A DNA stretch of 64,000 bases from Bosea sp. F3-2 (GCF_008253865.1 NZ_CP042331.1:1054001-1118000), one strand, 5' to 3'; counted from the first letter of the stretch, positions 7,111-15,662 are shown. Numbers and translations are program-made. The notes: generated by a model from the letters alone, not told the origin.

Positions 7111-9017
7111 CCGGAGCGCACAAGCCAAGGGCTATCAGCCAGCAGAGCCTAGACGAGATCGTGCAGGTTCTCGACGACGCGAATATCGTCGTCCATGACT
7201 TTGGCGGCAAGATCAGCCGCTGGAGCAGCGGCTGTGAGGAGCTTTACGGCTGGACCGTACAGGAAGCCCTGAATCAAGACGTCCACCGCCTCCTCAGGAC
7301 GGAATTTCCGCGGCCGCTCGACGAAATCCTCGTGGAGTTGCGCTGCCACGGCACCTGGAAGGGAGAGCTGACGCAACGTCGCAAGGACGGGCGGTCCATC
7401 TTCGTCGTAAGCCGCTGGGTGGCCGTGAGCAGACATCCCCCTGAAGTCTCGGTCGTCCTGACAACCAATGTCGACATCAGCGATCTGAAACATGCGCAGG
7501 CGGACCTTGCCGCTCGCCAGTCGCATCTGCTCTCAATTCTCGAGACCGTGCCTGAAGCCATGGTGGTCATCGATGAAGCTGGCGTCATGATCTTGTTTAG
7601 CAAAGCTGCGGAGAAGCTATTTGGCTATGCTGCCGATGAAGTCTGCGGGCGAAACGTCAAGATCCTCATGTCTAATCCTGATCGTGACCGGCACGATGGA
7701 TACATCAGCCGCTATCTGAGGACGGGCGAGCGGCGCATCATCGGCTTCGGGCGCGTGGTGACCGGGCAGCGCAAGGACGGAACAACCTTTCCAATGGAAC
7801 TGGCGGTCGGGGAAGCTGCGGCGAACGGCAAGCGCATCTTCACCGGCTTCATCCGCGATCTGACCAGCCGGCATCGCATCGAGGAGGAACTGCGCCAGTC
7901 CCAGAAAATGGAGGCCATCGGACAGCTGACTGGCGGAATCGCACATGATTTCAACAATCTGCTGACCGTGATCAGCGGAAATCTCGAAATGGTCGAACGG
8001 CGCCTCGAAGAGGGCCGGCTCAGGGATTTGCTGCGCGAAGCGCAAGGCGCGGCGGATGACGGCGCCAAGCTCACAGGGCAACTGCTGGCCTTCGGCCGAC
8101 GGCAAGCGCTCGATGCGAAGCAGGAGGATATCGGGCAACTCGTCTCCAACTTCACCGAGTTGCTGAGGCGAACACTCGGCGAAAAAATCGAATTGCAAAC
8201 GGTCATCACAGGTCATTCGCTCACGGCGCTTGTCGATGCGACGCAGTTGCAGAACGCACTGCTGAACCTCGCGCTGAATGCGCGTGACGCCATGCCACGC
8301 GGCGGCCGGCTCAGGGTCGAAGTCGCGCGCATCCATCTCGATGCCGACTATGTCCAGATGTATCCGCAGGCCCGGCGCGGAGACTATGTGCTCGTCAGCG
8401 TCTCCGATACCGGCGCTGGAATGACCGAAGAGGTCAAGCAACGGGCATTCGAGCCATTCTTTACCACCAAAGGGGTCGGTGCCGGCACCGGCCTCGGGCT
8501 CTCCATGGTCTATGGCTTCGCCAGGCAATCCGGCGGTCAGGTCCAGCTCTACAGCGAGCTCGGCCAGGGAACGACGGTGAGGCTGCTTCTCCCGACGGCG
8601 AGTGCTGCGGCGGCCGAACGCAGCGCCCCGGATCCTACTCCTGCGGCCAGGCCGCGCGCAGGCGAATGCATCCTCGTGGTCGAGGACGACGCGCGTGTGC
8701 GCAGGGTCGTCGTTGCCCGCCTCGAAGAGGAGGGATATCGCGTCATCCAGGCAGCTGCTGGCGCGGAAGCGCTTTCCCTGATTGCCGCCCACCCCGACAT
8801 TCGGCTCCTCTTCACCGACATCATCATGCCGGGCGGCATGCTCGGCGACGATCTCGCCAGAGAGGCACGCACGCTGCGTCCTCACCTGAAGATCCTCTTC
8901 ACGTCAGGTTATGCGGAGCCTAGTCTCATGGGGCGCGAGCTTGCCGACGGAAGCTGGCTGAAGAAGCCGTACACATCAGAGGAACTGGCGGCGCGTTTGC
9001 GTCTGCTCCTCGATTGA
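7107..9017 (+). CDS. FixL-like oxygen-sensing hybrid histidine kinase (PAS-heme PAS-HK-REC)
   Basis: A 636-residue soluble hybrid kinase without membrane segments. It has PAS-A at about 14-130 and PAS-B at about 140-255. The second PAS carries the FixL heme signature: His196 in DRDRHDGY, Arg202 in ISRY and Arg216 in GRVVTG, with the same 6- and 20-residue spacing as His200/Arg206/Arg220 of Bradyrhizobium FixL. The kinase core follows: His280 in GGIAHDFNN, the N box around Asn391, DTGAGM, and GTGLGLSMVYG. A receiver domain (about 521-636) has Asp571 and Lys620. It starts with GTG overlapping the FixK-like stop, so both are co-translated. It probably senses oxygen and signals by phosphorelay; the output regulator is not certain. 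Confidence 0.93.
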   Translation: MTGAHKPRAISQQSLDEIVQVLDDANIVVHDFGGKISRWSSGCEELYGWTVQEALNQDVHRLLRTEFPRPLDEILVELRCHGTWKGELTQRRKDGRSIFVVSRWVAVSRHPPEVSVVLTTNVDISDLKHAQADLAARQSHLLSILETVPEAMVVIDEAGVMILFSKAAEKLFGYAADEVCGRNVKILMSNPDRDRHDGYISRYLRTGERRIIGFGRVVTGQRKDGTTFPMELAVGEAAANGKRIFTGFIRDLTSRHRIEEELRQSQKMEAIGQLTGGIAHDFNNLLTVISGNLEMVERRLEEGRLRDLLREAQGAADDGAKLTGQLLAFGRRQALDAKQEDIGQLVSNFTELLRRTLGEKIELQTVITGHSLTALVDATQLQNALLNLALNARDAMPRGGRLRVEVARIHLDADYVQMYPQARRGDYVLVSVSDTGAGMTEEVKQRAFEPFFTTKGVGAGTGLGLSMVYGFARQSGGQVQLYSELGQGTTVRLLLPTASAAAAERSAPDPTPAARPRAGECILVVEDDARVRRVVVARLEEEGYRVIQAAAGAEALSLIAAHPDIRLLFTDIIMPGGMLGDDLAREARTLRPHLKILFTSGYAEPSLMGRELADGSWLKKPYTSEELAARLRLLLD

Positions 9018-9171
9018 GAGCGCCCTCCTTGGCAGAAGCGATCCGAGACGGCATTCCCTGCCGCCTATTTTTCGACGGACCTCCGGCGCCGCCACGCGGA
9101 AGCTCCGGGCGCGCGGTCCCGTCCTTGAGAAAAGCGCCCGAGCGAGGCGGGCGGCGCCATTGGCCTCTCGC

Positions 9172-10755
9172 TCATGGCACTCCGTGGATTTCCGGCCGCG
9201 TGCACACCGGATTCGGCCAGATGGCCTGCGCGGTGGTGTGAGAGCCGATCGCGGCAAGGGCAGCGGTCGCGACGACGTCGACCTCCCCCCGCGCCGGGAT
9301 CCTTGTCCATTCCGTCGCTGCCCCATGCCGGGCGATCTGCGCCATGACGACGTCCGGCGTGGCATCGGATGGATCGCCATGGCGGGCGGCCACGCGTTGA
9401 ACGAGAATCTGTTCAGGCGCTTGGAGCCAGAGGCCACAGAAGGGTACACCGGCGCGCCTGGCACCCTCCTCGATCCGCTCACGCGCGGCACGACGGTCGA
9501 ACACGGCGTCGGCGACGGCCGCTTGGCCCTGTGCCAGCGTGACCTCTGCGAGCTGCATCATCGCGCGATAGGTCCGGGCAGAGATCTCGTCGCTATAGGC
9601 ATCCGCGGATAGCCGGGTCTCGGCGGCGACACCGCAGAGCTTCTTTCGGATCCGATCGCTGCCCGAAATGCGAGCGCCGGGCGGCGGTCCGAGCGTCGGT
9701 GCGACTTTCGCTGCAAGCGTCGACTTTCCCGAACCCGAATAGCCCCCAATGGCGACGAGCATGGGCGGCCTCGCCTTTAGGAGGCTAAGGCAAAGCTCAA
9801 GATAAGCTTGTGCTTCGGACAATCGCGAAGCCCGCGTTTTGCCGCTATCGATGGCGGTGACATGTGCGCGCACGGCAGCCCTCACCGCCATGAAGAAGGG
9901 CAGCAGGCGGATGCCGGTCTCATCCCCCGTGGCGTCGAAATAGCGATTGAAAAGGATGTTCGCGAGGGGCTCGAGCTTGCGGTGCCAGAGATCCATCAGA
10001 ACGAAGGCGAGGTCATAGAGGACATCCACGGTCGCGAGGTCCTCGTCGAACTCCAGGCAATCGAAAAGCAGCGGCTTGCCCTCGACCAAGCAGATATTGC
10101 GCAAATGCAGGTCGCCATGCCCGCGCCGGACCTTTCCCTCCCGAGCCCTCTGGTCGAGCAACCCCACATGGCGCGCCAGCGCTTCGCGGCAAGCCGAGAT
10201 GACGGGTTCGACCTCGCTCCGCGACAAGATATCTGCATTCGCGAAGGCTCGTTCGTTGACGGCGAGCACGCGTTCCATTCGCTTTGCTCCGTCCCCGTCC
10301 GTCGAGACGGGCGCCGTCCTGTGGAAACGTGCAACAGCTTCTGCGAGCTCGGCCATATCGGCTGCCGTGAGGCGCCCTCTCTGCGCCATCCGGTCGAACA
10401 GGAAACCGTCGTTGAAGCGTTCCATCTCCAGCACGGCGTCGACCAACTCGCCCTGACCGTTAAGCTCCAGATCGCCGTTCTGCTCACGCGTGATCCGATG
10501 AACCGCGCGATACAGATCGGGCGCAGTCCGGCGGTTCAGCATCAGCTCGTGCTCGCACATCGCCAGTCGCCGTTCCGGAGTCGACAGATCGACATAGGGC
10601 AACTTGACGGAACGTTTCAGCTTGAGGGCGCGGGAGCCGATCAGCAGAACGATCGAGATATGGGTAGAAACCATCTCGATCCAGTCGGCGCCACCACCGA
10701 AGGCGTCGGACGATCCCAGAAAGCAGATCGTCTCATTTTGGCTGGCAATTTGCAT
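9172..10755 (-). CDS. Bifunctional aminoglycoside-phosphotransferase-like/P-loop ATPase protein
   Basis: A 527-residue cytosolic fusion. The N-terminal half looks like an aminoglycoside phosphotransferase/choline-kinase fold, with catalytic loop HGDLHLRN followed by LLFDCLEFDED. The C-terminal third is a zeta-toxin/gluconate-kinase-like P-loop domain with GGYSGSGKSTLA and an acidic switch VADAVFDRR. The family (COG2187 type) has no settled substrate. The ATG at 10755 has GGAGGC about 6 bases upstream and is preferred over the longer frame. Two FixK/Fnr boxes lie 52 and 167 bases upstream, so this gene is a strong candidate target of the oxygen module. Drug resistance should not be assumed. 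Confidence 0.88.
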   Translation of the reverse strand: MQIASQNETICFLGSSDAFGGGADWIEMVSTHISIVLLIGSRALKLKRSVKLPYVDLSTPERRLAMCEHELMLNRRTAPDLYRAVHRITREQNGDLELNGQGELVDAVLEMERFNDGFLFDRMAQRGRLTAADMAELAEAVARFHRTAPVSTDGDGAKRMERVLAVNERAFANADILSRSEVEPVISACREALARHVGLLDQRAREGKVRRGHGDLHLRNICLVEGKPLLFDCLEFDEDLATVDVLYDLAFVLMDLWHRKLEPLANILFNRYFDATGDETGIRLLPFFMAVRAAVRAHVTAIDSGKTRASRLSEAQAYLELCLSLLKARPPMLVAIGGYSGSGKSTLAAKVAPTLGPPPGARISGSDRIRKKLCGVAAETRLSADAYSDEISARTYRAMMQLAEVTLAQGQAAVADAVFDRRAARERIEEGARRAGVPFCGLWLQAPEQILVQRVAARHGDPSDATPDVVMAQIARHGAATEWTRIPARGEVDVVATAALAAIGSHTTAQAIWPNPVCTRPEIHGVP

Positions 10756-10806
10756 GGCGAGCCTCCGTTCGGGCGAGATATCATTCTCCAGCCGCCCGAA
10801 ACGGCA

Positions 10807-10820
10807 TTGATCTTCGTCAA
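10807..10820. promoter_or_regulatory. FixK/Fnr box, proximal, upstream of the phosphotransferase/ATPase gene
   Basis: TTGATCTTCGTCAA matches TTGA-N6-TCAA, and differs from the Fnr anaerobox by one base. It lies 52 bases before the minus-strand start at 10755, nearly the same spacing as the box before the alcohol dehydrogenase. Confidence 0.7.
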
Positions 10821-10921
10821 GTTCAGCAGTCTGAAATCTCTTTCCCTTGGAGGAAGCCCAACACCCGAACAGCGCAAACCGAAAAAGTGTCATGGCGCAG
10901 TTCTCCAATCAGCCCGCTTGC

Positions 10922-10935
10922 TTGATTCGGATCAA
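10922..10935. promoter_or_regulatory. FixK/Fnr box, distal, perfect anaerobox
   Basis: TTGATTCGGATCAA is an exact TTGAT-N4-ATCAA palindrome. It lies 167 bases before the phosphotransferase/ATPase start, behind the proximal box. No gene lies close on the other side. Confidence 0.7.
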
Positions 10936-11489
10936 TGACAGCGGCCGGCTCTGCGCCAACTTGTAATCAGAGCCCTTTTGAAGGCCGTCGCCATGCCCGA
11001 GCGAAGCGCATCCAATCGGACTGCCAAAACTAAGCGTTCCTGGTCGGCCGATCACTGCGATCGTGCCGCAGTGATCGTGAGCGAGTTACTCCAGAAGCCC
11101 GTCTTGGCAATCGTGATGCATCTGCGAGCATTCGTGAGCCTTGTGCGGGAAATTTTGTCCCGCTAGCTAGCCTAAGTTCGGTCGCCTCTTCAGCTCAATC
11201 GGCAGCGCGTACTCTCGGTATTTCTCAGCTCTCGGGAGAGAACAAATCATCGAACTGCTTCTCGCTCATGCGTGGTTAGTAGCAACGCTCGATCAGAACT
11301 GAGGATTCCGTTTCAACGTACTAGAAGGGGTTCTGATACCCGAGGCGGACAATCGGGCTACCAGGTCACCGTGTCTTCAGGTTTGGGCAGGCTCGTTCGT
11401 GGCGCCAGTCGGCGTCGCCGTCATTACCTTGAGCGCTTGGCGCGAGTTGAGCTACGTTGCGGAACGCCGAGATCGACGTGGCCAACCTT
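10936..11489. other. Intergenic stretch with no recognised gene
   Basis: Short open frames exist on both strands, but none has a convincing start or recognisable protein. A stretch near 11190 (CAGCTCAATCGGCAGCG) looks like a tRNA D-arm, but no acceptor or anticodon stem could be built around it. Confidence 0.5.
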
Positions 11490-11700
11490 GCAGCACGGGT
11501 ACGCAGACGCTGACCGGTACCAGCAGTGGCGTCACCACGATGGTTTCGTTTCGGCCGACGAGCGGCGCGTCGACGGCGCGTTGAGCGGGCTGCGGCCATT
11601 ACGGTGGCAGCCGGCGCGACGCTGTCCGACATGGGCAGCGTCGCGGGCGCCGTGACCGTCAGTGGCACCCTGTCGGTGGGGCATAGCCCTGGCACGCGGG
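11490..11700 (+). pseudogene. Remnant of autotransporter passenger repeats
   Basis: Two short pieces in different frames resemble the beta-helical repeats of autotransporter adhesins: STGTQTLTGTSSGVTT at about 11490-11545, then after a frameshift ITVAAGATLSDMGSVAGAV and SGTLSVGHSPGT to about 11696. There is no signal peptide and no beta-barrel. It is a decayed scrap lying tail to tail with the cytochrome c gene. Confidence 0.5.
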
Positions 11701-11703
11701 GCC

Positions 11704-12033
11704 CTATCGCGCCTGACGTTTGATGTAAGCGACGAGATCCGCAATCTCGGAACGCGTGAGCGACAGGTTCGGCATGCGCGAATGATGCGGGTTCGCCAGG
11801 AAGGCTGCGAGCGTCGCTTCGGTGAAGCGCTCGGACCTACCAATCTGAGCAAAAGTCGGGACAGCGTCGGAGGCGCGCCTCTGCCCAGACGCAACAACGT
11901 GACATTCCGCGCACCAGCGCTCGGCAGTTCGCTGTCCTTTGGCACTATCGGCCGCCGCCGCCTCGCCTGCAGGTGCCATGAGCAAAGCTGCAACGACGCT
12001 CAAACACGCGCGGCGTCCACGTCCCATTCCCAT
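11704..12033 (-). CDS. Small periplasmic cytochrome c
   Basis: A 109-residue exported class I cytochrome c. A signal peptide (GRGRRACLSVVAALLMAPAG, cleavage after about AAAA) is followed by the heme site CAECH and a distal Met ligand in SRMPNLSLTRSEIADLVAYI. It would carry electrons in the periplasm. Of three close ATGs, the one at 12033 has GGAGGG 7 bases upstream. It resembles the next gene (12252-12581) in size and layout, including the x-MPNL ligand motif, suggesting an old duplication. The partner is unknown. Confidence 0.85.
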   Translation of the reverse strand: MGMGRGRRACLSVVAALLMAPAGEAAAADSAKGQRTAERWCAECHVVASGQRRASDAVPTFAQIGRSERFTEATLAAFLANPHHSRMPNLSLTRSEIADLVAYIKRQAR

Positions 12034-12251
12034 AGCCATACCCTCCCCCGAGTTGGCTTCCAGCGGCTCCGGCAAGCCTCACGCTGGCAGCGAGTCTCAG
12101 CAGGCCGAGGAGACCTGCCTGGCCGCGATTGCTGCCCGGATCGATGAGGCGGTTACATGTAGCCCTACGCGCAGCCGCTCCGCGCGTCGGGATATTGGGA
12201 GGCTGCACGGCAAGTTCGCCACACTCCGCCGTGAACGCCTTCGATTGACAG

Positions 12252-12581
12252 TCACTGGCCACCCTTCAAGCTGAGGATGTAGGCGGCAACATTAGCGATT
12301 TCGTCTGCCTCCAAGATCAGATTCGGCATTGTAGGGTGAGATGTCCGGAGGAACGCATACAACGCCATCCCAGTCATGCCGCGCGTGTTCGCGATTGCGT
12401 CGAAAGGCGGCGCCTGCGGGTTGGGGGAAGAAGGCTGCCGGCGCTCCACTGCGTGACAAGCAGCGCAAGCCTCCCGCGCGAACGCCAAACCCTGCTGCGA
12501 GTCACCTGTCTCCTGTGCGCTCAAGGTTGCCGGCACAACGGACAGGACGGCACTAACCGCAAAGCTCCGCAGGTGTCCCAT
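12252..12581 (-). CDS. Small periplasmic cytochrome c
   Basis: A 109-residue class I cytochrome c with signal peptide MGHLRSFAVSAVLSVVPATL, heme motif CAACH, and Met ligand in PTMPNLILEADEIANVAAYI. The start ATG at 12581 gives a clean signal peptide; the frame extends upstream without support. It precedes its paralogue by about 220 bases on the same strand. In many proteobacteria such small cytochromes accompany a dehydrogenase, but none is adjacent here, so they may be leftovers of a larger redox operon. Confidence 0.87.
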   Translation of the reverse strand: MGHLRSFAVSAVLSVVPATLSAQETGDSQQGLAFAREACAACHAVERRQPSSPNPQAPPFDAIANTRGMTGMALYAFLRTSHPTMPNLILEADEIANVAAYILSLKGGQ

Positions 12582-12903
12582 GATCAGACCCTCGCTGTCG
12601 TTCCATTTTATTGAATGGAACAGTGGATGGCCATACCAACAGCGTCGCGGCAATCTTCCACCAAGGCTCAGATCCCGTTTCCAGAGATGACGCCTTTAGC
12701 AGTTGCGCCGGGTTGGTAACTTGTAGATCGCAGCGTCCGGAAGCGGTCTTGCCAGCATCAAGAAAGACGCAACTTCGGATGAGGCAGCCCGCCTCTAGCC
12801 TGTGTCGCCGCCAAACTTTGTGAGGCGGCGCGCGCGGCTGCAAGCCTCTAGCCCGCAAGCCATTTTTTCAATTCGACAGCGGTCTAGGCTCAGGACTCGT
12901 TGA
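12582..12903. other. Intergenic stretch with no recognised gene
   Basis: Nothing recognisable was found. It may hold the promoter of the cytochrome gene at its left edge and ends in an insertion-sequence remnant. Confidence 0.5.
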
Positions 12904-12999
12904 TCAGATCCAGAAGATGACGGCAGCGGCGATGCATATTGCTGAGAAGAAGGTGTGTGCGCATCGATCGTAGCGTGTGGCGATGCGGCGCCAGGAGCC
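12904..12999 (-). mobile_element. 3' scrap of an IS5-family transposase
   Basis: On the minus strand the DNA encodes SWRRIATRYDRCAHTFFSAI followed by CIAAAVIFWI and a stop. This resembles the C-terminal end of IS5-type DDE transposases common in Rhizobiales. The rest of the transposase and both terminal repeats are missing, so it is an immobile relic. Confidence 0.65.
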
Positions 13000-13214
13000 A
13001 GCAGACTGCGAAGAGAAGCGTGATCCGCGTGAACGATAAGGCCGGAGCAGGTCTAACCAGAGCTTGACCCTCATGCCCGATTAGAGAAGCGGAAATTAGC
13101 CTAGTGCCTGGAAGCGCACGCCCGTTCCTTTGCTGAGCAAGGCTCGCTCCACTCGGACATCAGGCCTTGCGCCCAATCTTACCAGGACAATGCGCCCTTC
13201 TGCCTGTAGCGAAG

Positions 13215-13450
13215 TCAGCGTCGCTTTGCTGCAATGACCTCGATCTCCACGAGCCAGCCCGGCCAGACGAGACTGGTAATCTGAGCACGCGTGCGTACCG
13301 GAATATTCAGGTTCTGGGATGTACAGAAGAATTCGAGATACGCCTTTCGTTTCGTCCCATCGGAGAGCGCCTTTGCGTATTTTGAGACGTTGGAGGGCTA
13401 TCTGACGAGCAAGGGACGCCCCCTCGCCGGGCATTGTGCCGAAGGCCGGA
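13215..13450 (-). pseudogene. Frameshifted RidA/YjgF-family remnant
   Basis: Two pieces in different frames fit the RidA enamine-deaminase family. An N-terminal-side piece reads ASLARQIALQRLKIRKGAL. A C-terminal piece, IPVRTRAQITSLVWPGWLVE, then IEVIAA, ends at a natural stop at 13215. The join near 13305 needs a frameshift. The start and first strands are missing. The active-site Arg (in VRTRAQ) is retained, but the gene is broken. Confidence 0.6.
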
Positions 13451-13547
13451 AGCAGACCGTCACATGCAGCCTCATTGCGTGCCAACACATCGTTTCTGGC
13501 AGCGGAGGTTCGATCCGCTGCCAGCGATGTTTCAACCAGTGATCTGC

Positions 13548-13880
13548 TTATTTTGCCGGGGGCTTGTAGGAAGATGCGATTTTGCCCGCCTTCTCTTGCG
13601 CAGCCTTGAATTCCGCGCCCGTGTAGGCTCGCACGGTTTTAACATTCGATACGGCTCCCGATGCGCTGACGACGAGAAGTGCGGGGATCAGGTCAGCGCC
13701 ATCGTCGAATTCCGTGATTGCCATCCAGTCGGTTTCGCCGGTCGTGACGTAGAATGAATGCAGTTTCCCGCCCGCTGCTTCCATGATGCCACGGGCCGCC
13801 TTTTCTCGGTTCGATGGATTGTCAATCATTCCCTTCGCTGACGTGGCTGTATAGCACCCTGTGGTTACGAACAGAGGCAT
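13548..13880 (-). CDS. GYD-domain protein
   Basis: A 110-residue protein of the GYD family, a small ferredoxin-like fold related to dimeric alpha/beta-barrel proteins, with no established activity. YTATSAKGMIDNPSNREKAA and ITEFDDGADLIPALLVVSA fit the family core, although the eponymous GYD triplet is not retained. GGGAGG about 7 bases before the ATG supports the start. It stands alone between a RidA remnant and a chromate-transporter remnant, in a region of decaying genes. Confidence 0.8.
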   Translation of the reverse strand: MPLFVTTGCYTATSAKGMIDNPSNREKAARGIMEAAGGKLHSFYVTTGETDWMAITEFDDGADLIPALLVVSASGAVSNVKTVRAYTGAEFKAAQEKAGKIASSYKPPAK

Positions 13881-13980
13881 AGGACATCCTCCCTCGATAA
13901 TTGGGCCGATCGGGTGATCTGCCGAATACTCAATATCTCAAAAAACTTGGCGTTAGACGAGCGTCGGACCGCAGAGCGCT

Positions 13981-14205
13981 GGATTGGTCGCCGCCTATCT
14001 CGGCGCTCTCATGGGGACTGGCCCCGATGGCCTGCTTGGCGCAGCGATCTGCTTAGTCGCGATCTCTCTGCCTGGATTCTTGCTGCTGTTGGGCGCGTTG
14101 CCGTTCTGGGACAGCGTACGGAAGCGCCCGATGGCTTAAGCCGCCTTGCGTGGCGCGAACGCTGCCTCAGACGGCATTCTCGGCGCGCAGGTGCGTCGCG
14201 GCTCC
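13981..14205 (+). pseudogene. Chromate transporter (ChrA) C-terminal remnant with internal stop
   Basis: The plus-strand frame reads LVAAYLGALMGTGPDGLLGA, then LPGFLLLLGALPFWDSVRKR, then PMA-stop-AALRGANAASDGILGAQV. This is the ending of ChrA-type transporters, where a Gln is expected at the stop (TAA at 14137). The front of the gene and the last residues are missing. It is a clear pseudogene fragment. Confidence 0.65.
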
Positions 14206-14226
14206 GTCGCCCGACCAGCTCCTAAG

Positions 14227-15336
14227 CTAGCCTCGCTGAGCCTTGCAAACGAGATGCGGAGCACCGCGTTCGGTGACGGGATACGCTTCGAGAAGCTTGA
14301 CCTTTTTTCCACCGAATGCGCGATTAAGCTCCCCATCGCAGACGTTGTGCGCGTTGGCGGCACCTTCGGGGTTATGCCAGCCATCGCGGAAAAACGTCAC
14401 GACGTCCTTAACGACGCAGAGGGCATCGCTGCCTTTACGCTCACACTTCACGCCATTCTCAGCTTCGAAGGCATCGATAATGCTCTTTATTCGAGACGTA
14501 GCTACAGCCACTGCGTCGAATGCTGTCTTATCGACAAAGATTGTCGCGTTGTAGAAGCAGTCAGGCGCTTTGCCGCCCTTCGAGCCAGAGATCTCGTATC
14601 CGTGACGCTCGATTGCGTCGCCATCCTTGCGGAGAGCCTCATGCATCGTCGCGATGACGCGGCGCCGCTTGTCGGCAGGGACGCCCATAAGATCGGCGAC
14701 CTCGCCAAGTGGCGAGTCAGTCGGCTTACAGGCATTGACAGCGACGGAAGCGGTCAGCGTCGGCCCATAGAGGGCGCATTTGATCGATAACTCCCCTACA
14801 GGCGTGAGCGTCGTCTTCGGCTCAACGAACACGGTGGAGGATGTCTGACGCTTGACGCGATAGCCGAGCGCGTTGATGCGATCGACAAGGGCAGGCGTAC
14901 ACGGTGCCAACTCTTTCGGCGCCTCACCCTTGATGGCGTAAGGGCCGCTCGCTTGGATCAGACTGCTGGCTTCGTACTCACACGTCAGCTTGCCCTCAGC
15001 GAATGCGCTGACGGGCATGCGTGAGCCCTTGAGACGGGCAAGCATTTCAGGATCGGTTTCGCGGAAGAAGCGCGCCTGCTGTGCAGCGGGATTGTCGGCA
15101 TAGAGGCGGCATCCCATCTGTGCCGTCTTTGGGAGGCCAAATTTCTCAAGAACAGGCAGGACGTCGCCAGCAGTGGAGACAAGCTTGAACGTCGTAAAGT
15201 TGGCAAAGCCTGACGCCTTGACGGTATAGCAAAGCGACCCCTGCCGATCGGTTTTGCAAGACTCCTGAGCAGCAACGTTGCCACAGGTTACGGCGAGCAG
15301 GACCGCAGCAATGGAGAGGGAAGCGGCGCGGTCCAT
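14227..15336 (-). CDS. Cys-rich secreted protein of unknown function
   Basis: A 369-residue exported protein I do not recognise. A signal peptide, MDRAASLSIAAVLLAVTCGN with cleavage near VAAQ, is followed by a mature chain containing many cysteines (SCKTDRQGSLC, MGCRLY, LTCEYE, LAPCTP, IKCAL, VNACKP, PDCFYN, VKCERKGSDALC, HNVCDGE, HLVCKA). These suggest several disulfides in the periplasm. Two similar-looking halves may exist (each with an aliphatic stretch followed by xC-x-LY), but this was not proved. ATG 15336 is preferred because it starts the signal peptide and has GGAAG upstream. The upstream small gene ends three bases before it. Confidence 0.7.
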   Translation of the reverse strand: MDRAASLSIAAVLLAVTCGNVAAQESCKTDRQGSLCYTVKASGFANFTTFKLVSTAGDVLPVLEKFGLPKTAQMGCRLYADNPAAQQARFFRETDPEMLARLKGSRMPVSAFAEGKLTCEYEASSLIQASGPYAIKGEAPKELAPCTPALVDRINALGYRVKRQTSSTVFVEPKTTLTPVGELSIKCALYGPTLTASVAVNACKPTDSPLGEVADLMGVPADKRRRVIATMHEALRKDGDAIERHGYEISGSKGGKAPDCFYNATIFVDKTAFDAVAVATSRIKSIIDAFEAENGVKCERKGSDALCVVKDVVTFFRDGWHNPEGAANAHNVCDGELNRAFGGKKVKLLEAYPVTERGAPHLVCKAQRG

Positions 15337-15338
15337 TG

Positions 15339-15662
15339 TCAGAACTTCCACTTGGCGATCGGCGGGGCCGCTAATAGCCGGCGTTCGCAAAACCTGGCCG
15401 GGAGCCGGAACGGCCGATCGAAAAGCAGGCGCATCACATCAACGCCGCGCCTGCCGCAGTAAAGATCGCACATGGGGGCCCCAAGTCCTCGCCAACGACG
15501 GAGCTCGATTTTGCGAGGCTCGTCAGGAAGCAAATATTCCTTCCCGCCGTCGATCACCGTCAAGCCGCTGGCTCGATCGTCCGGGCAAAATGCTCTGCAT
15601 CTGAAGCCATAATAGAGTCCCAGGAGCGGACATCCGAATTGGTGCGGCAGAACTTTGCCCAC
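15339..15662 (-). CDS. Small hypothetical protein upstream of the Cys-rich secreted protein
   Basis: A 107-residue frame with six cysteines (FGCPLL, FRCRAFC, MCDLYC, RFCERR) and no recognised domain or clear signal peptide. Its stop lies three bases before the next start (TGACAATG), a coupling-like arrangement that favours a real gene or the tail of one. An alternative is that it is a fragment of a larger gene cut at its 5' side. Confidence is low. Confidence 0.35.
   Translation of the reverse strand: MGKVLPHQFGCPLLGLYYGFRCRAFCPDDRASGLTVIDGGKEYLLPDEPRKIELRRWRGLGAPMCDLYCGRRGVDVMRLLFDRPFRLPARFCERRLLAAPPIAKWKF

Noticed and set aside
9172..10755. Aminoglycoside resistance gene
   Set aside because: The phosphotransferase-like fold is shared by many small-molecule kinases. 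The fusion with a P-loop domain and FixK boxes points to a general metabolic or stress role.
11185..11230. tRNA-like D-arm sequence (CAGCTCAATCGGCAGCG)
   Set aside because: No acceptor stem, anticodon arm or T-loop could be placed around it, so it is not called as a tRNA or attachment site.
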